Part shown: piece by piece, positions 1 through 11,419 of the stretch
Position numbering within the stretch: position 1 is the stretch's first letter
Layout: every line of letters starts with the position of its first letter
Assembly: GCF_040869045.1 (NCBI RefSeq)
Contig: NC_090322.1
Location: 272,888,662-272,952,661 of the forward strand
Direction of reading: 5' to 3'
DNA: 64,000 nucleotides
DNA from: Eurosta solidaginis
Taxonomy: Eukaryota; Arthropoda; Insecta; Diptera; Tephritidae
Notes under the pieces: generated by a model
Database searches by the model: none
Told to the model about the DNA's origin: nothing
Seen by the model: the letters and a program-made list of their open reading frames with translations, nothing else
Made by a program: the position numbers and the translations under genes

Positions 1-720
1 ACATTTCGAAAAGACCTAATGCCCACTCCCTCTTAAAATGCTCAGTAACACTTTTCGTTTGATACCCATATCGTACAAACATTCTAGAGTCACCCCTGGC
101 CCACCCTAATGGCGATATATCGAAAAGGCGTCAACCTATAGACCTAATGCCCACTCCCTCTTAAAATGCTCAGTAACACCTTTCATTTGATTCCCATATC
201 GTACAAACACATTCTAGAGACACCCCTGGCCCACCTTTATGGCGATTTCTCGAAAAGGCGTTCACCTATAGAACTAAAGCCCATTCCCTTTTAAAATACT
301 CATTACCACCTTTCATTTGATACCCATATCGTACAAACACACATTCTAGAGTCACCCCTGGCCCACCTTAATGGCGATATCTCGAAAAGGCGTCCACCGA
401 TAGACCTAAGGCCCACTCCCTCTTAAAATGCTCAGTAACACCTTTCATTTGATACCCATATCGTACAAACAAATTCTAGAGTCAGCCCTGGTCCACCTTT
501 ATGGCGATATCCCTAAATGGCGTCCATCCATAGAACTATGGCCTACTCTCTCTTAAAATACTCTTTAATACCTTCCATTTGATACACATGTCATACAACC
601 ACATTCCAGGGTTACCCTAGTTTCATTTTCCTACATGGTGATTTTCCTTATTTTGTCTCCATAGCTCTCAACTGAGTATGTAATGTTCGGTTACACCCGA
701 ATTAGCCTTCCTTACTTGTT
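1..720 (+). mobile_element. Helentron-like satellite element, copy A, 3' part only
   Basis: This is the 3' end of the same element that is complete at 11273-20224; the rest lies left of the window. Positions 1-625 hold about five 130-bp monomers, recognised by the recurring core CTAGAGTCACCCCTGG near 82, 209, 340 and 476. The last monomer is diverged (CCAGGGTTACCC near 605). A non-tandem tail follows with CTCAACTGAGT (about 666-676), the hairpin GTTCGGTTACACCCGAA, and the terminus CCTTCCTTACTTGTT. Compared with the other copies the hairpin has lost one base of its 3' arm (CCGAATT rather than CCGAACTT). No coding capacity is visible. The Helentron assignment rests on architecture, not on a transposase or Rep gene. 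Confidence 0.8.
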
Positions 721-1150
721 ATTTAATAGAAACACCTAGACTGCATTGTGCGAGTCTGTGGGAATTATTTGTTACACAAACAGTTTATTATAATGTATGG
801 AAATATACATACAAATAGAGGCCTGATAGAAAGATAAAATTTACACAATAAGCAAATGCTAAAGTGTTATAGTTATGTAGGGATGGGAAAGGGGTAAATA
901 CCCGGTAAATTGGTTATATATGGTAAAAATGGGTAAATACCCAAATATTTACCGAAAATAAAGGTAAAATAAATCTTTTACAAAATATGTGAAACAAACA
1001 CACAAATTCAATCCAAAATGTACCCAATTTGTCCTATATTGGTGGGTAGTTATCCATTACGCTATCGGTTGAATTAGTTTTAATCTGTAATCCAGCGTTT
1101 TTCAAATATATTTAGCAAATAATGCATGCCGTTGCAAAAATTTAAGTTTA
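721..1150. other. AT-rich spacer with a GGGTAAATACCC patch
   Basis: No gene is recognised. Positions about 880-975 contain TAGGGATGGGAAAGGGGTAAATACCC and further GGGTAAATACCC / ATTTACC palindromic pieces. The start resembles a hAT left end (TAGGGATGGG is a common hAT terminus), but no matching right end was found nearby, so no element is called. Confidence 0.4.
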
Positions 1151-2387
1151 CCCAGTGAACATTTTAAGTCAAAAAAGAGTCGGAAAAATATCTAAATTGG
1201 AGCGTTTACAGTCGGTATGTGCTCATTTGGGAGGCCGAAACCAATTTATTTCCTTCTTGCAATGGTCGTCCTATATGAGCCTATTAACGTAAATCATTTG
1301 AGCCTAAATAAGAGTTCGACATACGTCTTAAAGGCGTTTAAACAGCTCATATTATACTCTACTGGAACTCTCCGGCGTCATTTTTAACTCTAATAAACTC
1401 TGATTATCTGACACCTATATGATCTATTTATTAGGCATCGTCAGCGCTTATTGGGGTCATATATAGTTCGACACACCTGGACAGAGCGTGGCAGCTTTGC
1501 GGTCAAATGTCGAGAAGCGTCCATGAGGGGAAAAACGTCGATGCTTACACAAAAAAAAGAATAGCAAGGGTAACAATAATGTACAAATGTAATTCATTTT
1601 GTATTAAAATGAAAAATTGTCGTAACAAAAATTTGTTCCAAACTCGCTGTGACGAATATAAATAGTTGATAAATGATAATTTTTGCATGCTAGGTTAGGA
1701 GCTTTTAGGCCGTTAAATAAAAGGCAAAAACGACGCTTTTCTGCTCTGATTCCTACATTGCCCACTTATTTTGGACTCGTTTCGGATTCTTAAATTATGA
1801 GCGCCGTGAGCATGTTTGAGGGGAAGCTTTGTTTGCGTAAATATGTGTATCCTATAAAAATTCTCTTACAGTTCTGGAGTTCAATATGGGTCCGAAAAAT
1901 ATCAGCTTCAAAAAAGCTATCACTTTAGAGCCTTTTATGACTCCAATTTGATGAAATTATGAACAAAAGAAAAATATTAAAATTAGTAAACTAGGTAGCT
2001 CCGGAATAAAAACTCAGACATTTTTCTGCAACAATTTATTCTAAATAAATAATTAATTCAACTATTACTTATTTCATTTCTATCTTATCCTCATGGAAGT
2101 TTTATCACAACAATTTTTTCCCCTATGTTTTCCGCTTCGGATATATGTCAAAAATTCTTCTTAAAAGCCCTGAAGTAGTGTCATTAAAATACCCAAAATT
2201 AGTAGTATATGACGCCAATAAGGGTCATATATGATATCGGAAGGAGGCCTGTATAAAACTTATGTTAGAGGCAAAACACGAGCATATAGAATTCGCTTCA
2301 GGCTCTTAAATGAGTTCATAACGAGTGCAAACGATGCAAAATTTGGACCCCATTCAGACTAATTGTTGATTCCGAGTGTTTACTGGG
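1151..2387. mobile_element. candidate non-autonomous DNA element with CCCAGTRAAC ends (copy 1)
   Basis: The left end reads CCCAGTGAAC and the right end reads GTTTACTGGG, a 10-bp inverted repeat with one mismatch. Just inside both ends are similar words in inverted order (for example TCATTTGAGCC on the left and, read backwards on the right, TCATTTAAGAGCC). The phrase GGGTCATATATRRT occurs about 1455 and again about 2223. No long ORF and no clear target-site duplication are visible. A second element with the same terminal decamer lies at 28099-28926, which supports a family. The superfamily is not assigned. Confidence 0.4.
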
Positions 2388-3192
2388 TTGTTTGTTTAAA
2401 ATCAAAACGAAAATTTTTTTAATTTCAAATGACGTATCAATTTGATTGCTGAATTGTAATTCCAAGCAGCCTCAATTCAAATTATATTTAAATGCCATCA
2501 AGTCAATTGAAAATATACACTTTTTAAGCGCACGCCAATTGACGAAGCCGTATGCCGAGTCTCGGAAGTTTGAGAGCCCTAATTTGAGGTGTTGGGAATT
2601 TTGTTGGTATAGCTATCATTGTTTGTAATCCACTTAAGAAATGAGGACCGATAATATCCAACAAATCGGGTATAATCGATTATTTTACAGCTCTATTGAA
2701 AAGGATATCCAGTTGTAGGTTGAATTGAAAAGTTAACTTTCCCATCTGCAAGTGGTCCTGAGTAGTTACCTAGAAGTGAGTTACTTTCCGGAATGACGTA
2801 AAATAGTCAGCTATTAGTTTTCTTTTTTAAGCAATTGATAATTTATTTCGGCTGCAAATGCTAGAAAATTGTTGAATTATGAGGAAAGCCGTATCTGAAC
2901 AATCAGCTTAAGAAATTAACCTTCATATATTAAAAAGAGTTCAACCAAACTGTCTTAAGGCAGTTAAGTCTTAGTGCAGTTTATATTAGAGCTACCTTAA
3001 AAGTATTCTCAAAACCAATTTCTGAAATGGTTTAGGGTGTGTTCGAGTTGCAGTTGGTGCAGTGGTGTTACTTTTTATAGTACTGAAGTAGATTTAATGG
3101 CAAGCTGCTAAGTCCAGCGAATTAAAACGCAGCGGCAACGCTCCGGCTAAGAAAGTATTTTTATAGGAACTCGCCTATGGAAGCAGAGGAAC
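2388..3192. other. no recognisable feature
   Basis: This is AT-rich sequence. The 60-codon open frame at 2446-2628 has no recognisable motif and no splice-site context. I see no inverted or tandem structure of note. Confidence 0.4.
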
Positions 3193-3390
3193 TTGGAGGA
3201 ACCATACAAGGTGGCAGCATGGTGACATACCTACAAAAATCAATAAAAGTTCCATGTACTTTGTTTTTGTAAATTCGGTGGACTAATGTAAAAATCGTAC
3301 TGCGCCGGAAGTTGATGTATCAAATCAAATTAAAAAAAAAAGTACAAATCAGCTGTCCCGTGCTGCCACCTTGTATAATTCCGCCATGAA
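3193..3390. mobile_element. MITE with TACAAGGTGGCAGCA inverted ends
   Basis: The left arm ATACAAGGTGGCAGCA (3204-3219) is the exact reverse complement of the right arm at 3361-3376. The match continues outward weakly (GGAGGAACC on the left against GGCGGAATT on the right strand). The interior of about 140 bp has no ORF. A diverged relative sits at 10590-10812 and shares the interior phrase TTCCATGTA.TTTGTTT.TGTAA and the AATCAGCT near the right arm. The target-site duplication is not clear. It is a short non-autonomous DNA transposon; the superfamily is unknown. Confidence 0.65.
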
Positions 3391-4780
3391 GAGGAAAAGG
3401 GTGGCTCCCACTCCCATGGAAGAATCAAGTGGAAACCGATTTAAATTATTTTGATGTGACCAATTGGCGCCAGTTAACCCAGCGAGAAATTACTGGAGCT
3501 CCTCGTTGACAGCCATAATCGTTTAAACGGTTAAGCGTCAATTAAGTAAGAAGTAAGCAAATCAAACGCACACAAAAATTGTCACTGCGGTATTACAGCA
3601 CATTATCCGCTCGAGTATCAGCAACATTCCATCAATGAAGTAGCGTTTTAGCAATACTACATTATTATTTGGCGGCTGAAACACATCATAAATCTTTCTC
3701 TTCTCATTTTTTCACACATTGGACGAAAGATAATATATATTTGTTTGTTTATTAAAGGGAAGAAAACAGATTTTGGTTTGGGATTATTGTTAACTTATGA
3801 CGTTTTCTGGAAAAAATGCTACCCTTATGTTGCACTTCTAAATTATATATTTTGAGCTAAGTCACTTGGCGCTCGGTAAAATGGCTCTTTTTGCAGGTAA
3901 TGAGACCCCCTTTCTTATTCAGTGGAAAACATTTTACGAAAGGAAGACACAAGCTCACTAGAGATCTGAGAAGAACCAACACGGGGACACTATTTTCAGA
4001 AAAGTAAATGCCACTAAAATAGGGCTGTATGTTTTTTTTTCTTTAGGGGCGTGAAACAATAACAAAGTTAGTATGTTACGTCCCTCCCATCGCCAGAGCT
4101 AAACTTTGCCATTTATTTGTTTTTATAGACTTATTGTTGTTGTTTATCGTGTGAAACTCAAACGTTTTACAATTCTCTTGCAAATGTACGAGCCTTAGTT
4201 ATGTGTCTCTTCCAAAAATTCTTTCGATCTTGTTTTCTAAACCAATATCGTGCTCATTCATTTATGCAGTCTCATTTGTTTACGAGCGGGTATTAACGCA
4301 TGGACATTAGGGTGGCCCTTATTTACCAAAGTGTTCCGGTTCTCAATGTCGCCCTTCAGATACATGTATTAAAATAGCTCTACAAATTTGTGTGTGCAAA
4401 ATTCAAAGAAGACTTAGAGGTTGCGCAAGGAGCTGGTAATTGTAAAAAGTGCGCAATTTTATGTTTCTTTGGTCCACCCTAGCTCATTCTCTAAGAGCTT
4501 TCAAATATACATAACTAAAATTGTAAAAATTGGTCTAATAATTTCAACTTTGTATTATGAATTTTTAAGTTTGTTCAAGTACTCAGTTTTGTAGCTCATG
4601 CAATTTGAGTTTAAGACGTGCATCTTTCGTTTAATTTTGAGTATTTTTTTGTGACGGGTGTTGGTCATTTGCATCCATACAAAGAAAACCTGTTTTGATT
4701 TAAATTATTATATTATGCCTTAGGTAAGTCCCTTGCCACATACAAGCAAATGCTAATGACTTCAAATACGGGGTCTCGGG
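3391..4780. other. no recognisable feature
   Basis: This is AT-rich sequence with short T and GTT runs (about 4030 and 4133). No open frame has recognisable similarity and no convincing inverted repeat is seen. Confidence 0.4.
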
Positions 4781-4784
4781 CATC

Positions 4785-5160
4785 GAAGGCAACCTGGCCA
4801 AAATGAAATCCTAAAAGATCCCTACTCCCTAAGTAGGGATACGATTTCCACACTTTTAGGGACACTAACTGGGCAATGTCTTATAAGTAGACACGCGGAC
4901 AGGTTAGGAGATCGTCGTTGCCGCAGGAGTTGTCAAAAAGAATGAAGAGGAGAAAACGGTGGTTCACTTCATCGACTACCGCGCGGCGCTAAGTGGCGCA
5001 AGGCAGCGCTTTTTGGGAGCTCAATTTTTATAAGGACTTCTTAACTTTTATCAGGTCCTCAAAATGGTTCGAAGTGGAAAGTTAACGGTGTCACGCACAA
5101 CGAGCCTAATATCACTGGCCTAATGTTGCCCTCAGGCAGCCACTTCAACCTAACCTAACC
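4785..5160 (+). pseudogene. 3' end of a non-LTR retrotransposon ORF2 (RNase H / zinc-knuckle tail)
   Basis: Frame-by-frame translation gives, in order, SLSRDTISTLLGTLTGQC, then RHADRLGDRRCRRSC (about 4880-4935). After a frameshift comes EEEKTVVHFIDYRAALSGAR (4946-5005), then QRFLGAQFL followed by a stop, and after another shift FLTFIRSSKWFEVES and a stop at about 5083. These match the usual order at the C-terminus of insect R1/LOA/I-type ORF2: LTGHC, HAxRLG, CRxC, EEETVxHxLCxCPAL, ARxRFLG, FIRxSxWF. The expected cysteines of the CPAL motif are lost (FIDYRAAL). About 75 bp of 3' UTR follow, ending at CAACCTAACCTAACCTAT. It is dead because of at least two frameshifts and a stop. The clade is not certain. 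Confidence 0.75.
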
Positions 5161-6485
5161 TATGGTCAATAACAGTGCTATATTAATGGACCGACTTCTA
5201 AGATTGTAGTCATTTTAAAAAAGCAAGAAAGCAAAGATATAAAAATTGCTTCTAAAATTAGTAAACGTTTCTAGGCTAAAGGAATATTGACGCTTGAAAT
5301 GGTTAAAGTTCGTCTTTTTTCGGGACTTCAAGCTGCTTGCGCAAAGTCTTAATCCTTTTAGATTGACATAATACTTTGTATATATTCGTTGAAGCGCTAT
5401 TTGCACATTACTATGGGTTGAGATCGAAAATACAAGTACTTTTTATCTCCATAGAATTAAGGGACACCCTGTATGTAGATACATAGTTGCATATGCGTAT
5501 GAACAACTGCAACCGTACTCAATCCTATTATGCAAAATGACAAAAAAGCGATTCAATGCAAAAAACTATGCTCTGACATATGCCTACATACTATGTGAAC
5601 AAAATATGTGAGTGGGTGGGTAAGTTGTTGATAAAGGATGCAGAGATTTGTCGGTGCAGAAGGTTTTCATAGGCAATGCAAGAGACTCTGCCAATCAATT
5701 TACGCTCCAGCTCCATGGGAAAGAATTCGCAATTTGCAAATTTGTAATGCCTTCTCAGTTTATTATATACGTTCTCAAGCTTATATAAGATTACTATGGG
5801 TGAGCAAATGTTGGATATACAAAGTTTTGATGGCTTTGTTAGTATTGGTAATTGCCGTTGCTGGACGATTATATCGTTGGATCATTGGCCGGTTGCGAAT
5901 GGCGTACGTGACTCTGGTATTATTAGTGATGTCCGCGGTGTCGTTATGTGCACCAATGCGGCGGATCCGCGAAGCATTGTTGTATCGTTCGTTGTCATCA
6001 TTTGCGTTATTGTTATTTAGTATTTTATTTCATTTTAAGGTAATTTGACTTTTAATGACGTTATGCTATTTGTATGCGTTATAATGGTTATTGTTGTTGT
6101 TTTTGTTAATTCACCTCATTCCAACCACAGCGCTTTTTGAGCATGCGAATTCGAGGCGCAAAACATTTGATCCATTCAGTTTTGTGCCATTTTGATAGTC
6201 ATAAAAAACGGATAAACACAATAGATGTCAGTGCTTACATTTGCACATTAAACTTTTGATCATATGAATGAATGTAGATTCATATGTAGGCATATTTCAA
6301 TAATACCTACTAATTGTATTCGTCCATCTTCACCAGATCAAGTTGTTTTGTAGCTTCATTGCACGCACAGCAGCGTCCATGCAGTTGAACCGACTAGTTA
6401 TAAATTTAACTAGAACTAGTACGAAACTCAAGCTAAAATATTCAGTCATCATTTTGGTTTTAATCAAGCAACCCATATTTTTGAC
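5161..6485. other. spacer with a multi-frame open, GC-richer patch at 5638-6048
   Basis: Most of this stretch is AT-rich and featureless. Between 5638 and 6048 two + frames stay open together (136 codons from 5638, 74 codons from 5796), and parts of the minus strand are open too. The 136-codon frame has a hydrophobic stretch (VLMALLVLVIAVAG) but no family motif I recognise, and no splice-site or Kozak support. It may be a decayed coding fragment or chance. Confidence 0.3.
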
Positions 6486-6493
6486 ATCAGGAT

Positions 6494-8923
6494 TAGTGAT
6501 AGAACGATACGAGTACTGAGTGAGTATTATCGATACTCTTCCAAAAAATACTCCAGTATTTCGTACTCTATGCTTCTTTCCAAGTACTAAGTAAAGTATC
6601 GACACTTTATCTCGATACTTTTCCCCGATACTTTGCCAAGTGCCGATGGTCTACATCATTAAGATCAACAAAGTTCAGTACATTAACACCATAACTTGAG
6701 CATAAACTGAGATTGTCGACGATGCGATAAATGCGATTTCTGCATGTGGTGGTAAAAAAAAGTATGTGTTTATTGTCTAGATTCACCAACTCCAACAAAA
6801 TTATGAAAAGCTGCTCACTCCATAAAATTTCAATACATTTTAACTTGTCATGCAATAGAGCTTTTTCATTCTACAGTGAAATTTTGGTGGATGGAGTTAG
6901 CAGCTTTTACAGCATCGTCGACGAAAATGGTCGAAAGTTTTGCAAGCCGTAAATCAAAAGCTGTTGATATCACTTTGCAATTTGGCGGAAATATGGTCCT
7001 TGATATTATATACATATTTCATTTCATTTATTCAAGGTTTTACAATTAGTACAATAAGATATCAGAATCTTTTATGGCACAACAAACAATTACTACATCT
7101 GAAATTATAATGCATATGTATATATAATAACGGAAAGATAGATAACTATAGATAATTTTAGAAAAAAAAAAACAAACAGATGAGATAAAAGGTAAAGAAA
7201 AAGATAAAAAGTAGTTTTTATTTATAGTCATAATCACAGTTTCCATGCAATTAGTTAAGATATTACATTTAATGATCAGACCAGTTTTACAAATTAGAAA
7301 AATTGCTAAAAATAAGACGCTTATAGTTATATACATAGATCCGTTCAAAAGCGGATAAGAAAAACTTTTTTCTAAAAAAAAGGACGTGTGGCACTCGGGG
7401 ACTGCCGCGGTAAAGCTATTGCATATTATCAACTTATGCAATTATAACATTTATGCAACATTTTGTTTTCTTTGATATTAATTCAAGTGAACTTTTTTAA
7501 GCGTGGTGACCGATAAGAAAACAAATTTTTTACTTTTATTAAATAAATGAGAAGTTAATATTTAACTTTAACTTTAACCTTACCTTTAACTTTAACTCTG
7601 ACTTTAACTTTAACTGTAACTTTAACTTTAACTTTAACCTTAACTTTAACTTTAATTTTAACTTTAACTTTCACTTTCACTTTAACTTTAACTTTCGCTT
7701 TAACTTTAACATTCACTTTAACTTTCACTTCAACTTTAACTCTAACTTTAACTTTATTTTTAACTTTAACTTTCGCTTTAACTTTAACATTCACTTTAAC
7801 GTTAACGTTAACTTTAACTTTAACTTTAACTTCAACTTTAACTTTAACCTTAACTTTAACTTTATTTTTAACTTTAACTTTCGCTTTAACTTTAACATTC
7901 ACTTTAACTTTTACTTTATGATCCGTGGTGGGCGTGAGGTTATCACCTGCTAACAAGCCAACCTAATATAAACGCACGCAAGTCATTTTCTGTCAAAAAT
8001 GTCTCATGCACATACAACTTGTATGAGAGCAACTCAAATTGAATTTGCTGCGTGAAAACCTAACTCGATTTCCAATTTTTGTTCTGCGTGACATTTAGAT
8101 TTGACGTTTGCACACATGCTTTACATTGTCGCAACGCATGCTTATTTGGGTTCGGGCAAAAAGCGCCGGTTGTTTGCGTGCGCTAAAAAAACGCAGTGCG
8201 GTTTTATTAGGTTGGCTTGTAAGCGACCATATATGTATACGATAAGCGATAGCACAACGGCTACTTCGTGAAAATCAACGACAGCTCTTTTAGTTTGATT
8301 TCGATGTTCGTACGGTGAGGAAGTGTCGCACGCGCGCTTAAAACAGAGTACCAAAGAGTGCGTGTTACACGTCTTCGACGTTCAGGCATTCAAATCAAAC
8401 TAAATAAATAATTGATTTTGCTTTCGTGCTCGCTACGCGTTCGTGTTTTCTAACACATTCTCAATTTGGTAACCGTGTAAATGTAGTGGTGCCCACCGCT
8501 GTTTATGATAGAGATCCAATTTTATGTAGTTGGCCTGTTGCTAACACCGAACCTTTACGAACCTTTTCGAGCCTTTTCGGATCTTTTTTGACAAATATCC
8601 GTTACGGTTTTTTTTTGATTTAGTCGCCAAGCCCGCGATAAAATCTATGCAATAGCTTAAAAAATTTTTTGGAAAAAAATGTAAACAACTCGACATCAGG
8701 ACGGACAAGGCGACAGCTGTTTCAATATACCTTGTAAAGCCTCTTCTTGCAGGATTGGGATTTGAAAAAAGTTTCTTCACTTTTGGCAAAAATTTCGAAG
8801 TACTCACGTAGATCGAGTATACATGATACTTTTTACTAAGTATGAGTACTAGCATCGATACTTTGATCCGAGTATTTTATATGAGTACCAGTATCGATAC
8901 TTTTTCCAAAAGTTCTATCACTA
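6494..8923. mobile_element. hAT-type non-autonomous element 1, with intact 8-bp target duplication
   Basis: The left end is TAGTGATAGAAC and the right end is its exact reverse complement GTTCTATCACTA. They are flanked by an exact 8-bp duplication, ATCAGGAT, at 6486-6493 and 8924-8931. An 8-bp duplication and a TAGTG-type terminus are typical of hAT elements. The first and last 150 bp are rich in short subterminal motifs in both orientations: GTATCGATACTTT, GAGTACT, AAGTACT. The 2430-bp element has no intact transposase. It contains a hexanucleotide array (7561-7919) and otherwise AT-rich DNA. The arms beyond the first 150 bp are not obviously inverted copies. Confidence 0.9.
7561..7919. repeat. 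AACTTT hexanucleotide microsatellite
   Basis: About 60 imperfect copies of AACTTT run across 360 bp. Variants include AACCTT, CACTTT, CGCTTT, AACATT and AACGTT, and a longer word with TTCGCTTTAACTTTAACATTCACTTTAA recurs three times. The array therefore has a second-order period. On the minus strand it reads as a lysine-valine (KV) open frame of 133 codons, which is a product of the repeat and not a gene. It lies inside hAT element 1. Confidence 0.95.
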
Positions 8924-8933
8924 ATCAGGATAC

Positions 8934-9447
8934 CAATCAATTACAAAAACCATTGTATAAAGCAATATGAGCAAAGCTCGCTTATTAAATACATATGATC
9001 ATATTGATATAATAGTAACAGCGGAAGTATTAAAAACAAGTACTGTAAATATCCGAACAAACGTTACTAAGCTTTCAAAAGCCAGCCTAAAAATCATATC
9101 CACACCATTAGGAATAAACTACATACAGAGTGTATGTGCTTACATGGTAATCAAAAGGAATATAAACAAAAAGGCATCTCTTAGAGACTAATTGTACAGC
9201 GAACAACGGGACATTCATATGGCTTAGCAGCTAAAGGCATTTACCTTTGCACTGATATGAATGTTGGAGATTCGAGTTCAACGCTCAGCTCCCGAAAAGC
9301 TAGCTGATGAAGAAGTGAAATTCAGAAACATGTCCTAGTAACCATCGCCGTTTGTAAACTTACAATTTTTCTCTAATATCAATTACAAAAACCATTGTAA
9401 TTTAATTAATGAGCAAAGCTCGCTAATTAAATTCATATGATCAGGAT
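8934..9447. repeat. direct repeat pair bracketing about 440 bp
   Basis: Positions 8935-9003 and 9379-9447 share ATCAATTACAAAAACCATTGTA, then (after a short variable piece) ATGAGCAAAGCTCGCT.ATTAAAT.CATATGATCA. The second copy is followed by AGGATACC, the sequence that immediately follows the right end of hAT element 1 (8927-8934). The bracketed part contains GATGAAGAAGTGAAATTC near 9308 and no intact ORF. It could be a very short LTR-like unit, a tandem duplication, or the remains of a repeat in two steps. The downstream spacer 9448-9744 has nothing recognisable. Confidence 0.6.
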
Positions 9448-10405
9448 ACCTTCATAATATTTTGTTTATGTCCGGTTTTTCAGTGCGATACGAGTTTAAA
9501 CTCCAATCAAACTTGCATAGAGTTTAACCCTGCCACTTCGGCCGCTTAAGCTGAGATGAGCAACAAAATTGTATGTTAAAAGTGACAAGGACAAACTCCT
9601 CTCACCGGTTTTATCTTGTAATATTTGTATCATGTGTATAAATATGTTTTGAGTGAAGTGTCATTGGAAAGCAATACAATCAACACACAAGCACAATGGA
9701 CTATGTATGTATGTGCACTTACGATCTGAGTGTCATTCTCTGTGCTATAGAGCAGAGCCGGCCACACAAATACTAAAAGAATTGCATAAGTGTGTGTAAA
9801 AATTGAGTGACAACTCCCCACAATGTGCTAAAAGAAAATGTGGACTGTGAAGTTCGAAATTAAAAAGGACTCTGGTTATTTGATTTCAAGCTAATCATAA
9901 CAATACTTATATTCATATAACTAAGAACGCGGAGGTCGCGCTAGCCAGATAAAACTTTTTTATAAAATAAGGTATGGTGTTTCTTCAATGCAAAATTTAC
10001 TTAAAAAATCGCTTTTTCATCAAGAAAGAACTATAAAATAAAGTAAATGTAAAGATAGAAATATATATTTTCAAAACATAGTTATTCAATAAAAAAAAAT
10101 GTGTAAAAATTAATAAAACTAAGTAGAACGTATAAAAAGTTACTTATATTAAATTGTCAATATTTATTAATAATTAATTAATTATTAATATTTAAATTGT
10201 CAATATTAATATGTATGTTCAAAGGAACTTAATAATACTAACTAAAACGTATTAAAAACCACTTTAACATTGCAGCATATTGTTTTTATTATGTGCCCAA
10301 AAAGTAGCATGGACTTTTCCTTTTGCATTCACTGTTGATTTTAGTGAGTGACCAGCGAAAGCAAAAGATCGTGATCGCACATCGTTAGTGGCTGTGTGAA
10401 AATAC

Positions 10406-10996
10406 CAGGGATGCACCTTAACGTTAAGCTAATCGTTTATCAAAAAATTTCTACCGTTTCCGTTGAAACACTTCGAAATATTATCGATAAAGAAATTATC
10501 AAGATAAATTGTATCTCGTTTTTAACCGAAACGAAAAGCTTTCGTTTACGTTAAAAACGTTAACAAAAACGTGATACTTTATGTTTGAATTGTGCTGGCA
10601 ATGCTATAGCCATGGTGAAGCCGTAAGGTGGTAACAACGAGGGCACATACACACACAAACTCCATGTAATTTGTTTGTGTAATTCGTTGGTGGTAATGTC
10701 AAAAATACTCTGAGAAATGTTCGTACTGTCAAAATTCATGAGAAAAGTTGCAATCAGCTTGGCGAATGCTTTCACCTTTAATGACTCCGCCATCAATCAG
10801 CTTTGCCAGCATAGTTTTAAATTAATAATCAACATAAACGATTTGATTTCGTTTTGATATGGCAGAAAACGAAACGAAATCATTTCGCTAATTTGACGTT
10901 TTTAACGTTAATAAACGAAACGAAATGACTTTGTTTCGTTTATTAACGTTAATTATCGTAACGAAATGATATCGGTTCTTTGGTTAAGCATGCCTG
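10406..10996. mobile_element. hAT-type element 3, nested inside element 2, with 8-bp target duplication
   Basis: The left end begins CAGGGATGCACCTTAAC and the right end is GTTAAGCATGCCTG. The inverted repeat is imperfect (CAGG-ATGC-TTAAC) but the termini agree. An exact 8-bp duplication, GAAAATAC, flanks it at 10398-10405 and 10997-11004. The subterminal DNA is packed with TTAACGTTAA, CGTTTATTAACG and CGAAACGAAAT in both orientations (10420-10565, 10850-10975), which can fold back on itself. No coding sequence is present. Its interior holds another short inverted-repeat element at 10590-10812, so this locus shows three insertion layers. Confidence 0.9.
10590..10812. mobile_element. MITE related to the one at 3193-3390, third nesting layer
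   Basis: The ends are GTGCTGGCAA (about 10592) and TTTGCCAGCAT (about 10802-10812). Farther in, GCCATGGTGAAGCCGTAAGGTGG on the left opposes CCTTTAATGACTCCGCCAT on the right. The interior shares CTCCATGTAATTTGTTTGTG and GCAATCAGCT with the 3193-3390 element in the same relative positions, so the two belong to one diverged family. No ORF of note. The target duplication is not clear. Confidence 0.6.
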
Positions 10997-11052
10997 GAAA
11001 ATACGAACTCAAATTGCACAATGTGCAACTTTTGGCCGGCTCTGCTATAGAG

Positions 11053-11272
11053 CGTGTTACTGTGTTATGAGCATTTACCAGTTTGAGCGGCATTGCACAG
11101 TCAGCTTTGTGCCATCGAGTGTGCCACTGTGTTATAAATTAATCGATAAGTGTGCGTGTGCGTGCCGCACATTACTGAGTGTTAACACAATAACACACCA
11201 CAGTGCTGTGTTACTCAGCCTTACTCCAAAGCAGTGAAGCTCTGATTAGTCGCTTTTTGACCTGGTACTAGT
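11053..11272. other. spacer between hAT 2 and Helentron-like copy B
   Basis: This has repeated GTGTTA / TAACAC words (CTGTGTTA, TGTTAACACAATAACACACC) but no element boundary that I can define. Confidence 0.4.
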
Positions 11273-11419
11273 TATACTCAGTTGAGCAGAGCTCACAGAG
11301 TATATTAAGTTTGATTGGATAACGGTTGGTTGTACATATATAAAGGAATAGAGATAGATATAGACTTCCAATATCAAAATAATCAGGATCGAAAAAAAAT
11401 TTGATTAAGCCATGTCCAT

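Larger units (their letters stand above)
9753..11044. mobile_element. hAT-type non-autonomous element 2 with 8-bp target duplication, host of a nested hAT
   Basis: The 5' terminus is CAGAGCCGGCCA and the 3' terminus is TGGCCGGCTCTG, exact inverted repeats. They are flanked by an exact duplication, CTATAGAG, at 9745-9752 and 11045-11052. CAGAGCCGGCC is a plausible hAT end (CAG start, 8-bp duplication). The element's own DNA is about 700 bp, AT-rich, with no transposase. The rest of the 1292 bp is the nested element at 10406-10996. Short inverted words continue inside the ends (GCATAAGTGTG versus GCACAATGTGC). Confidence 0.9.

Noticed and set aside
880..975. hAT element starting TAGGGATGGG
   Set aside because: No matching right end or duplication found within reach.
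5145..5160. CCTAACCTAACCT resembling the insect telomere repeat
   Set aside because: Only two to three units, at the 3' end of a LINE UTR. Diptera do not use TTAGG telomeres.
7555..7956. 133-codon minus-strand frame of alternating lysine and valine
   Set aside because: It is the translation of the AACTTT hexamer array inside hAT element 1; period 6 gives a two-residue repeat and no stops. Not a gene.
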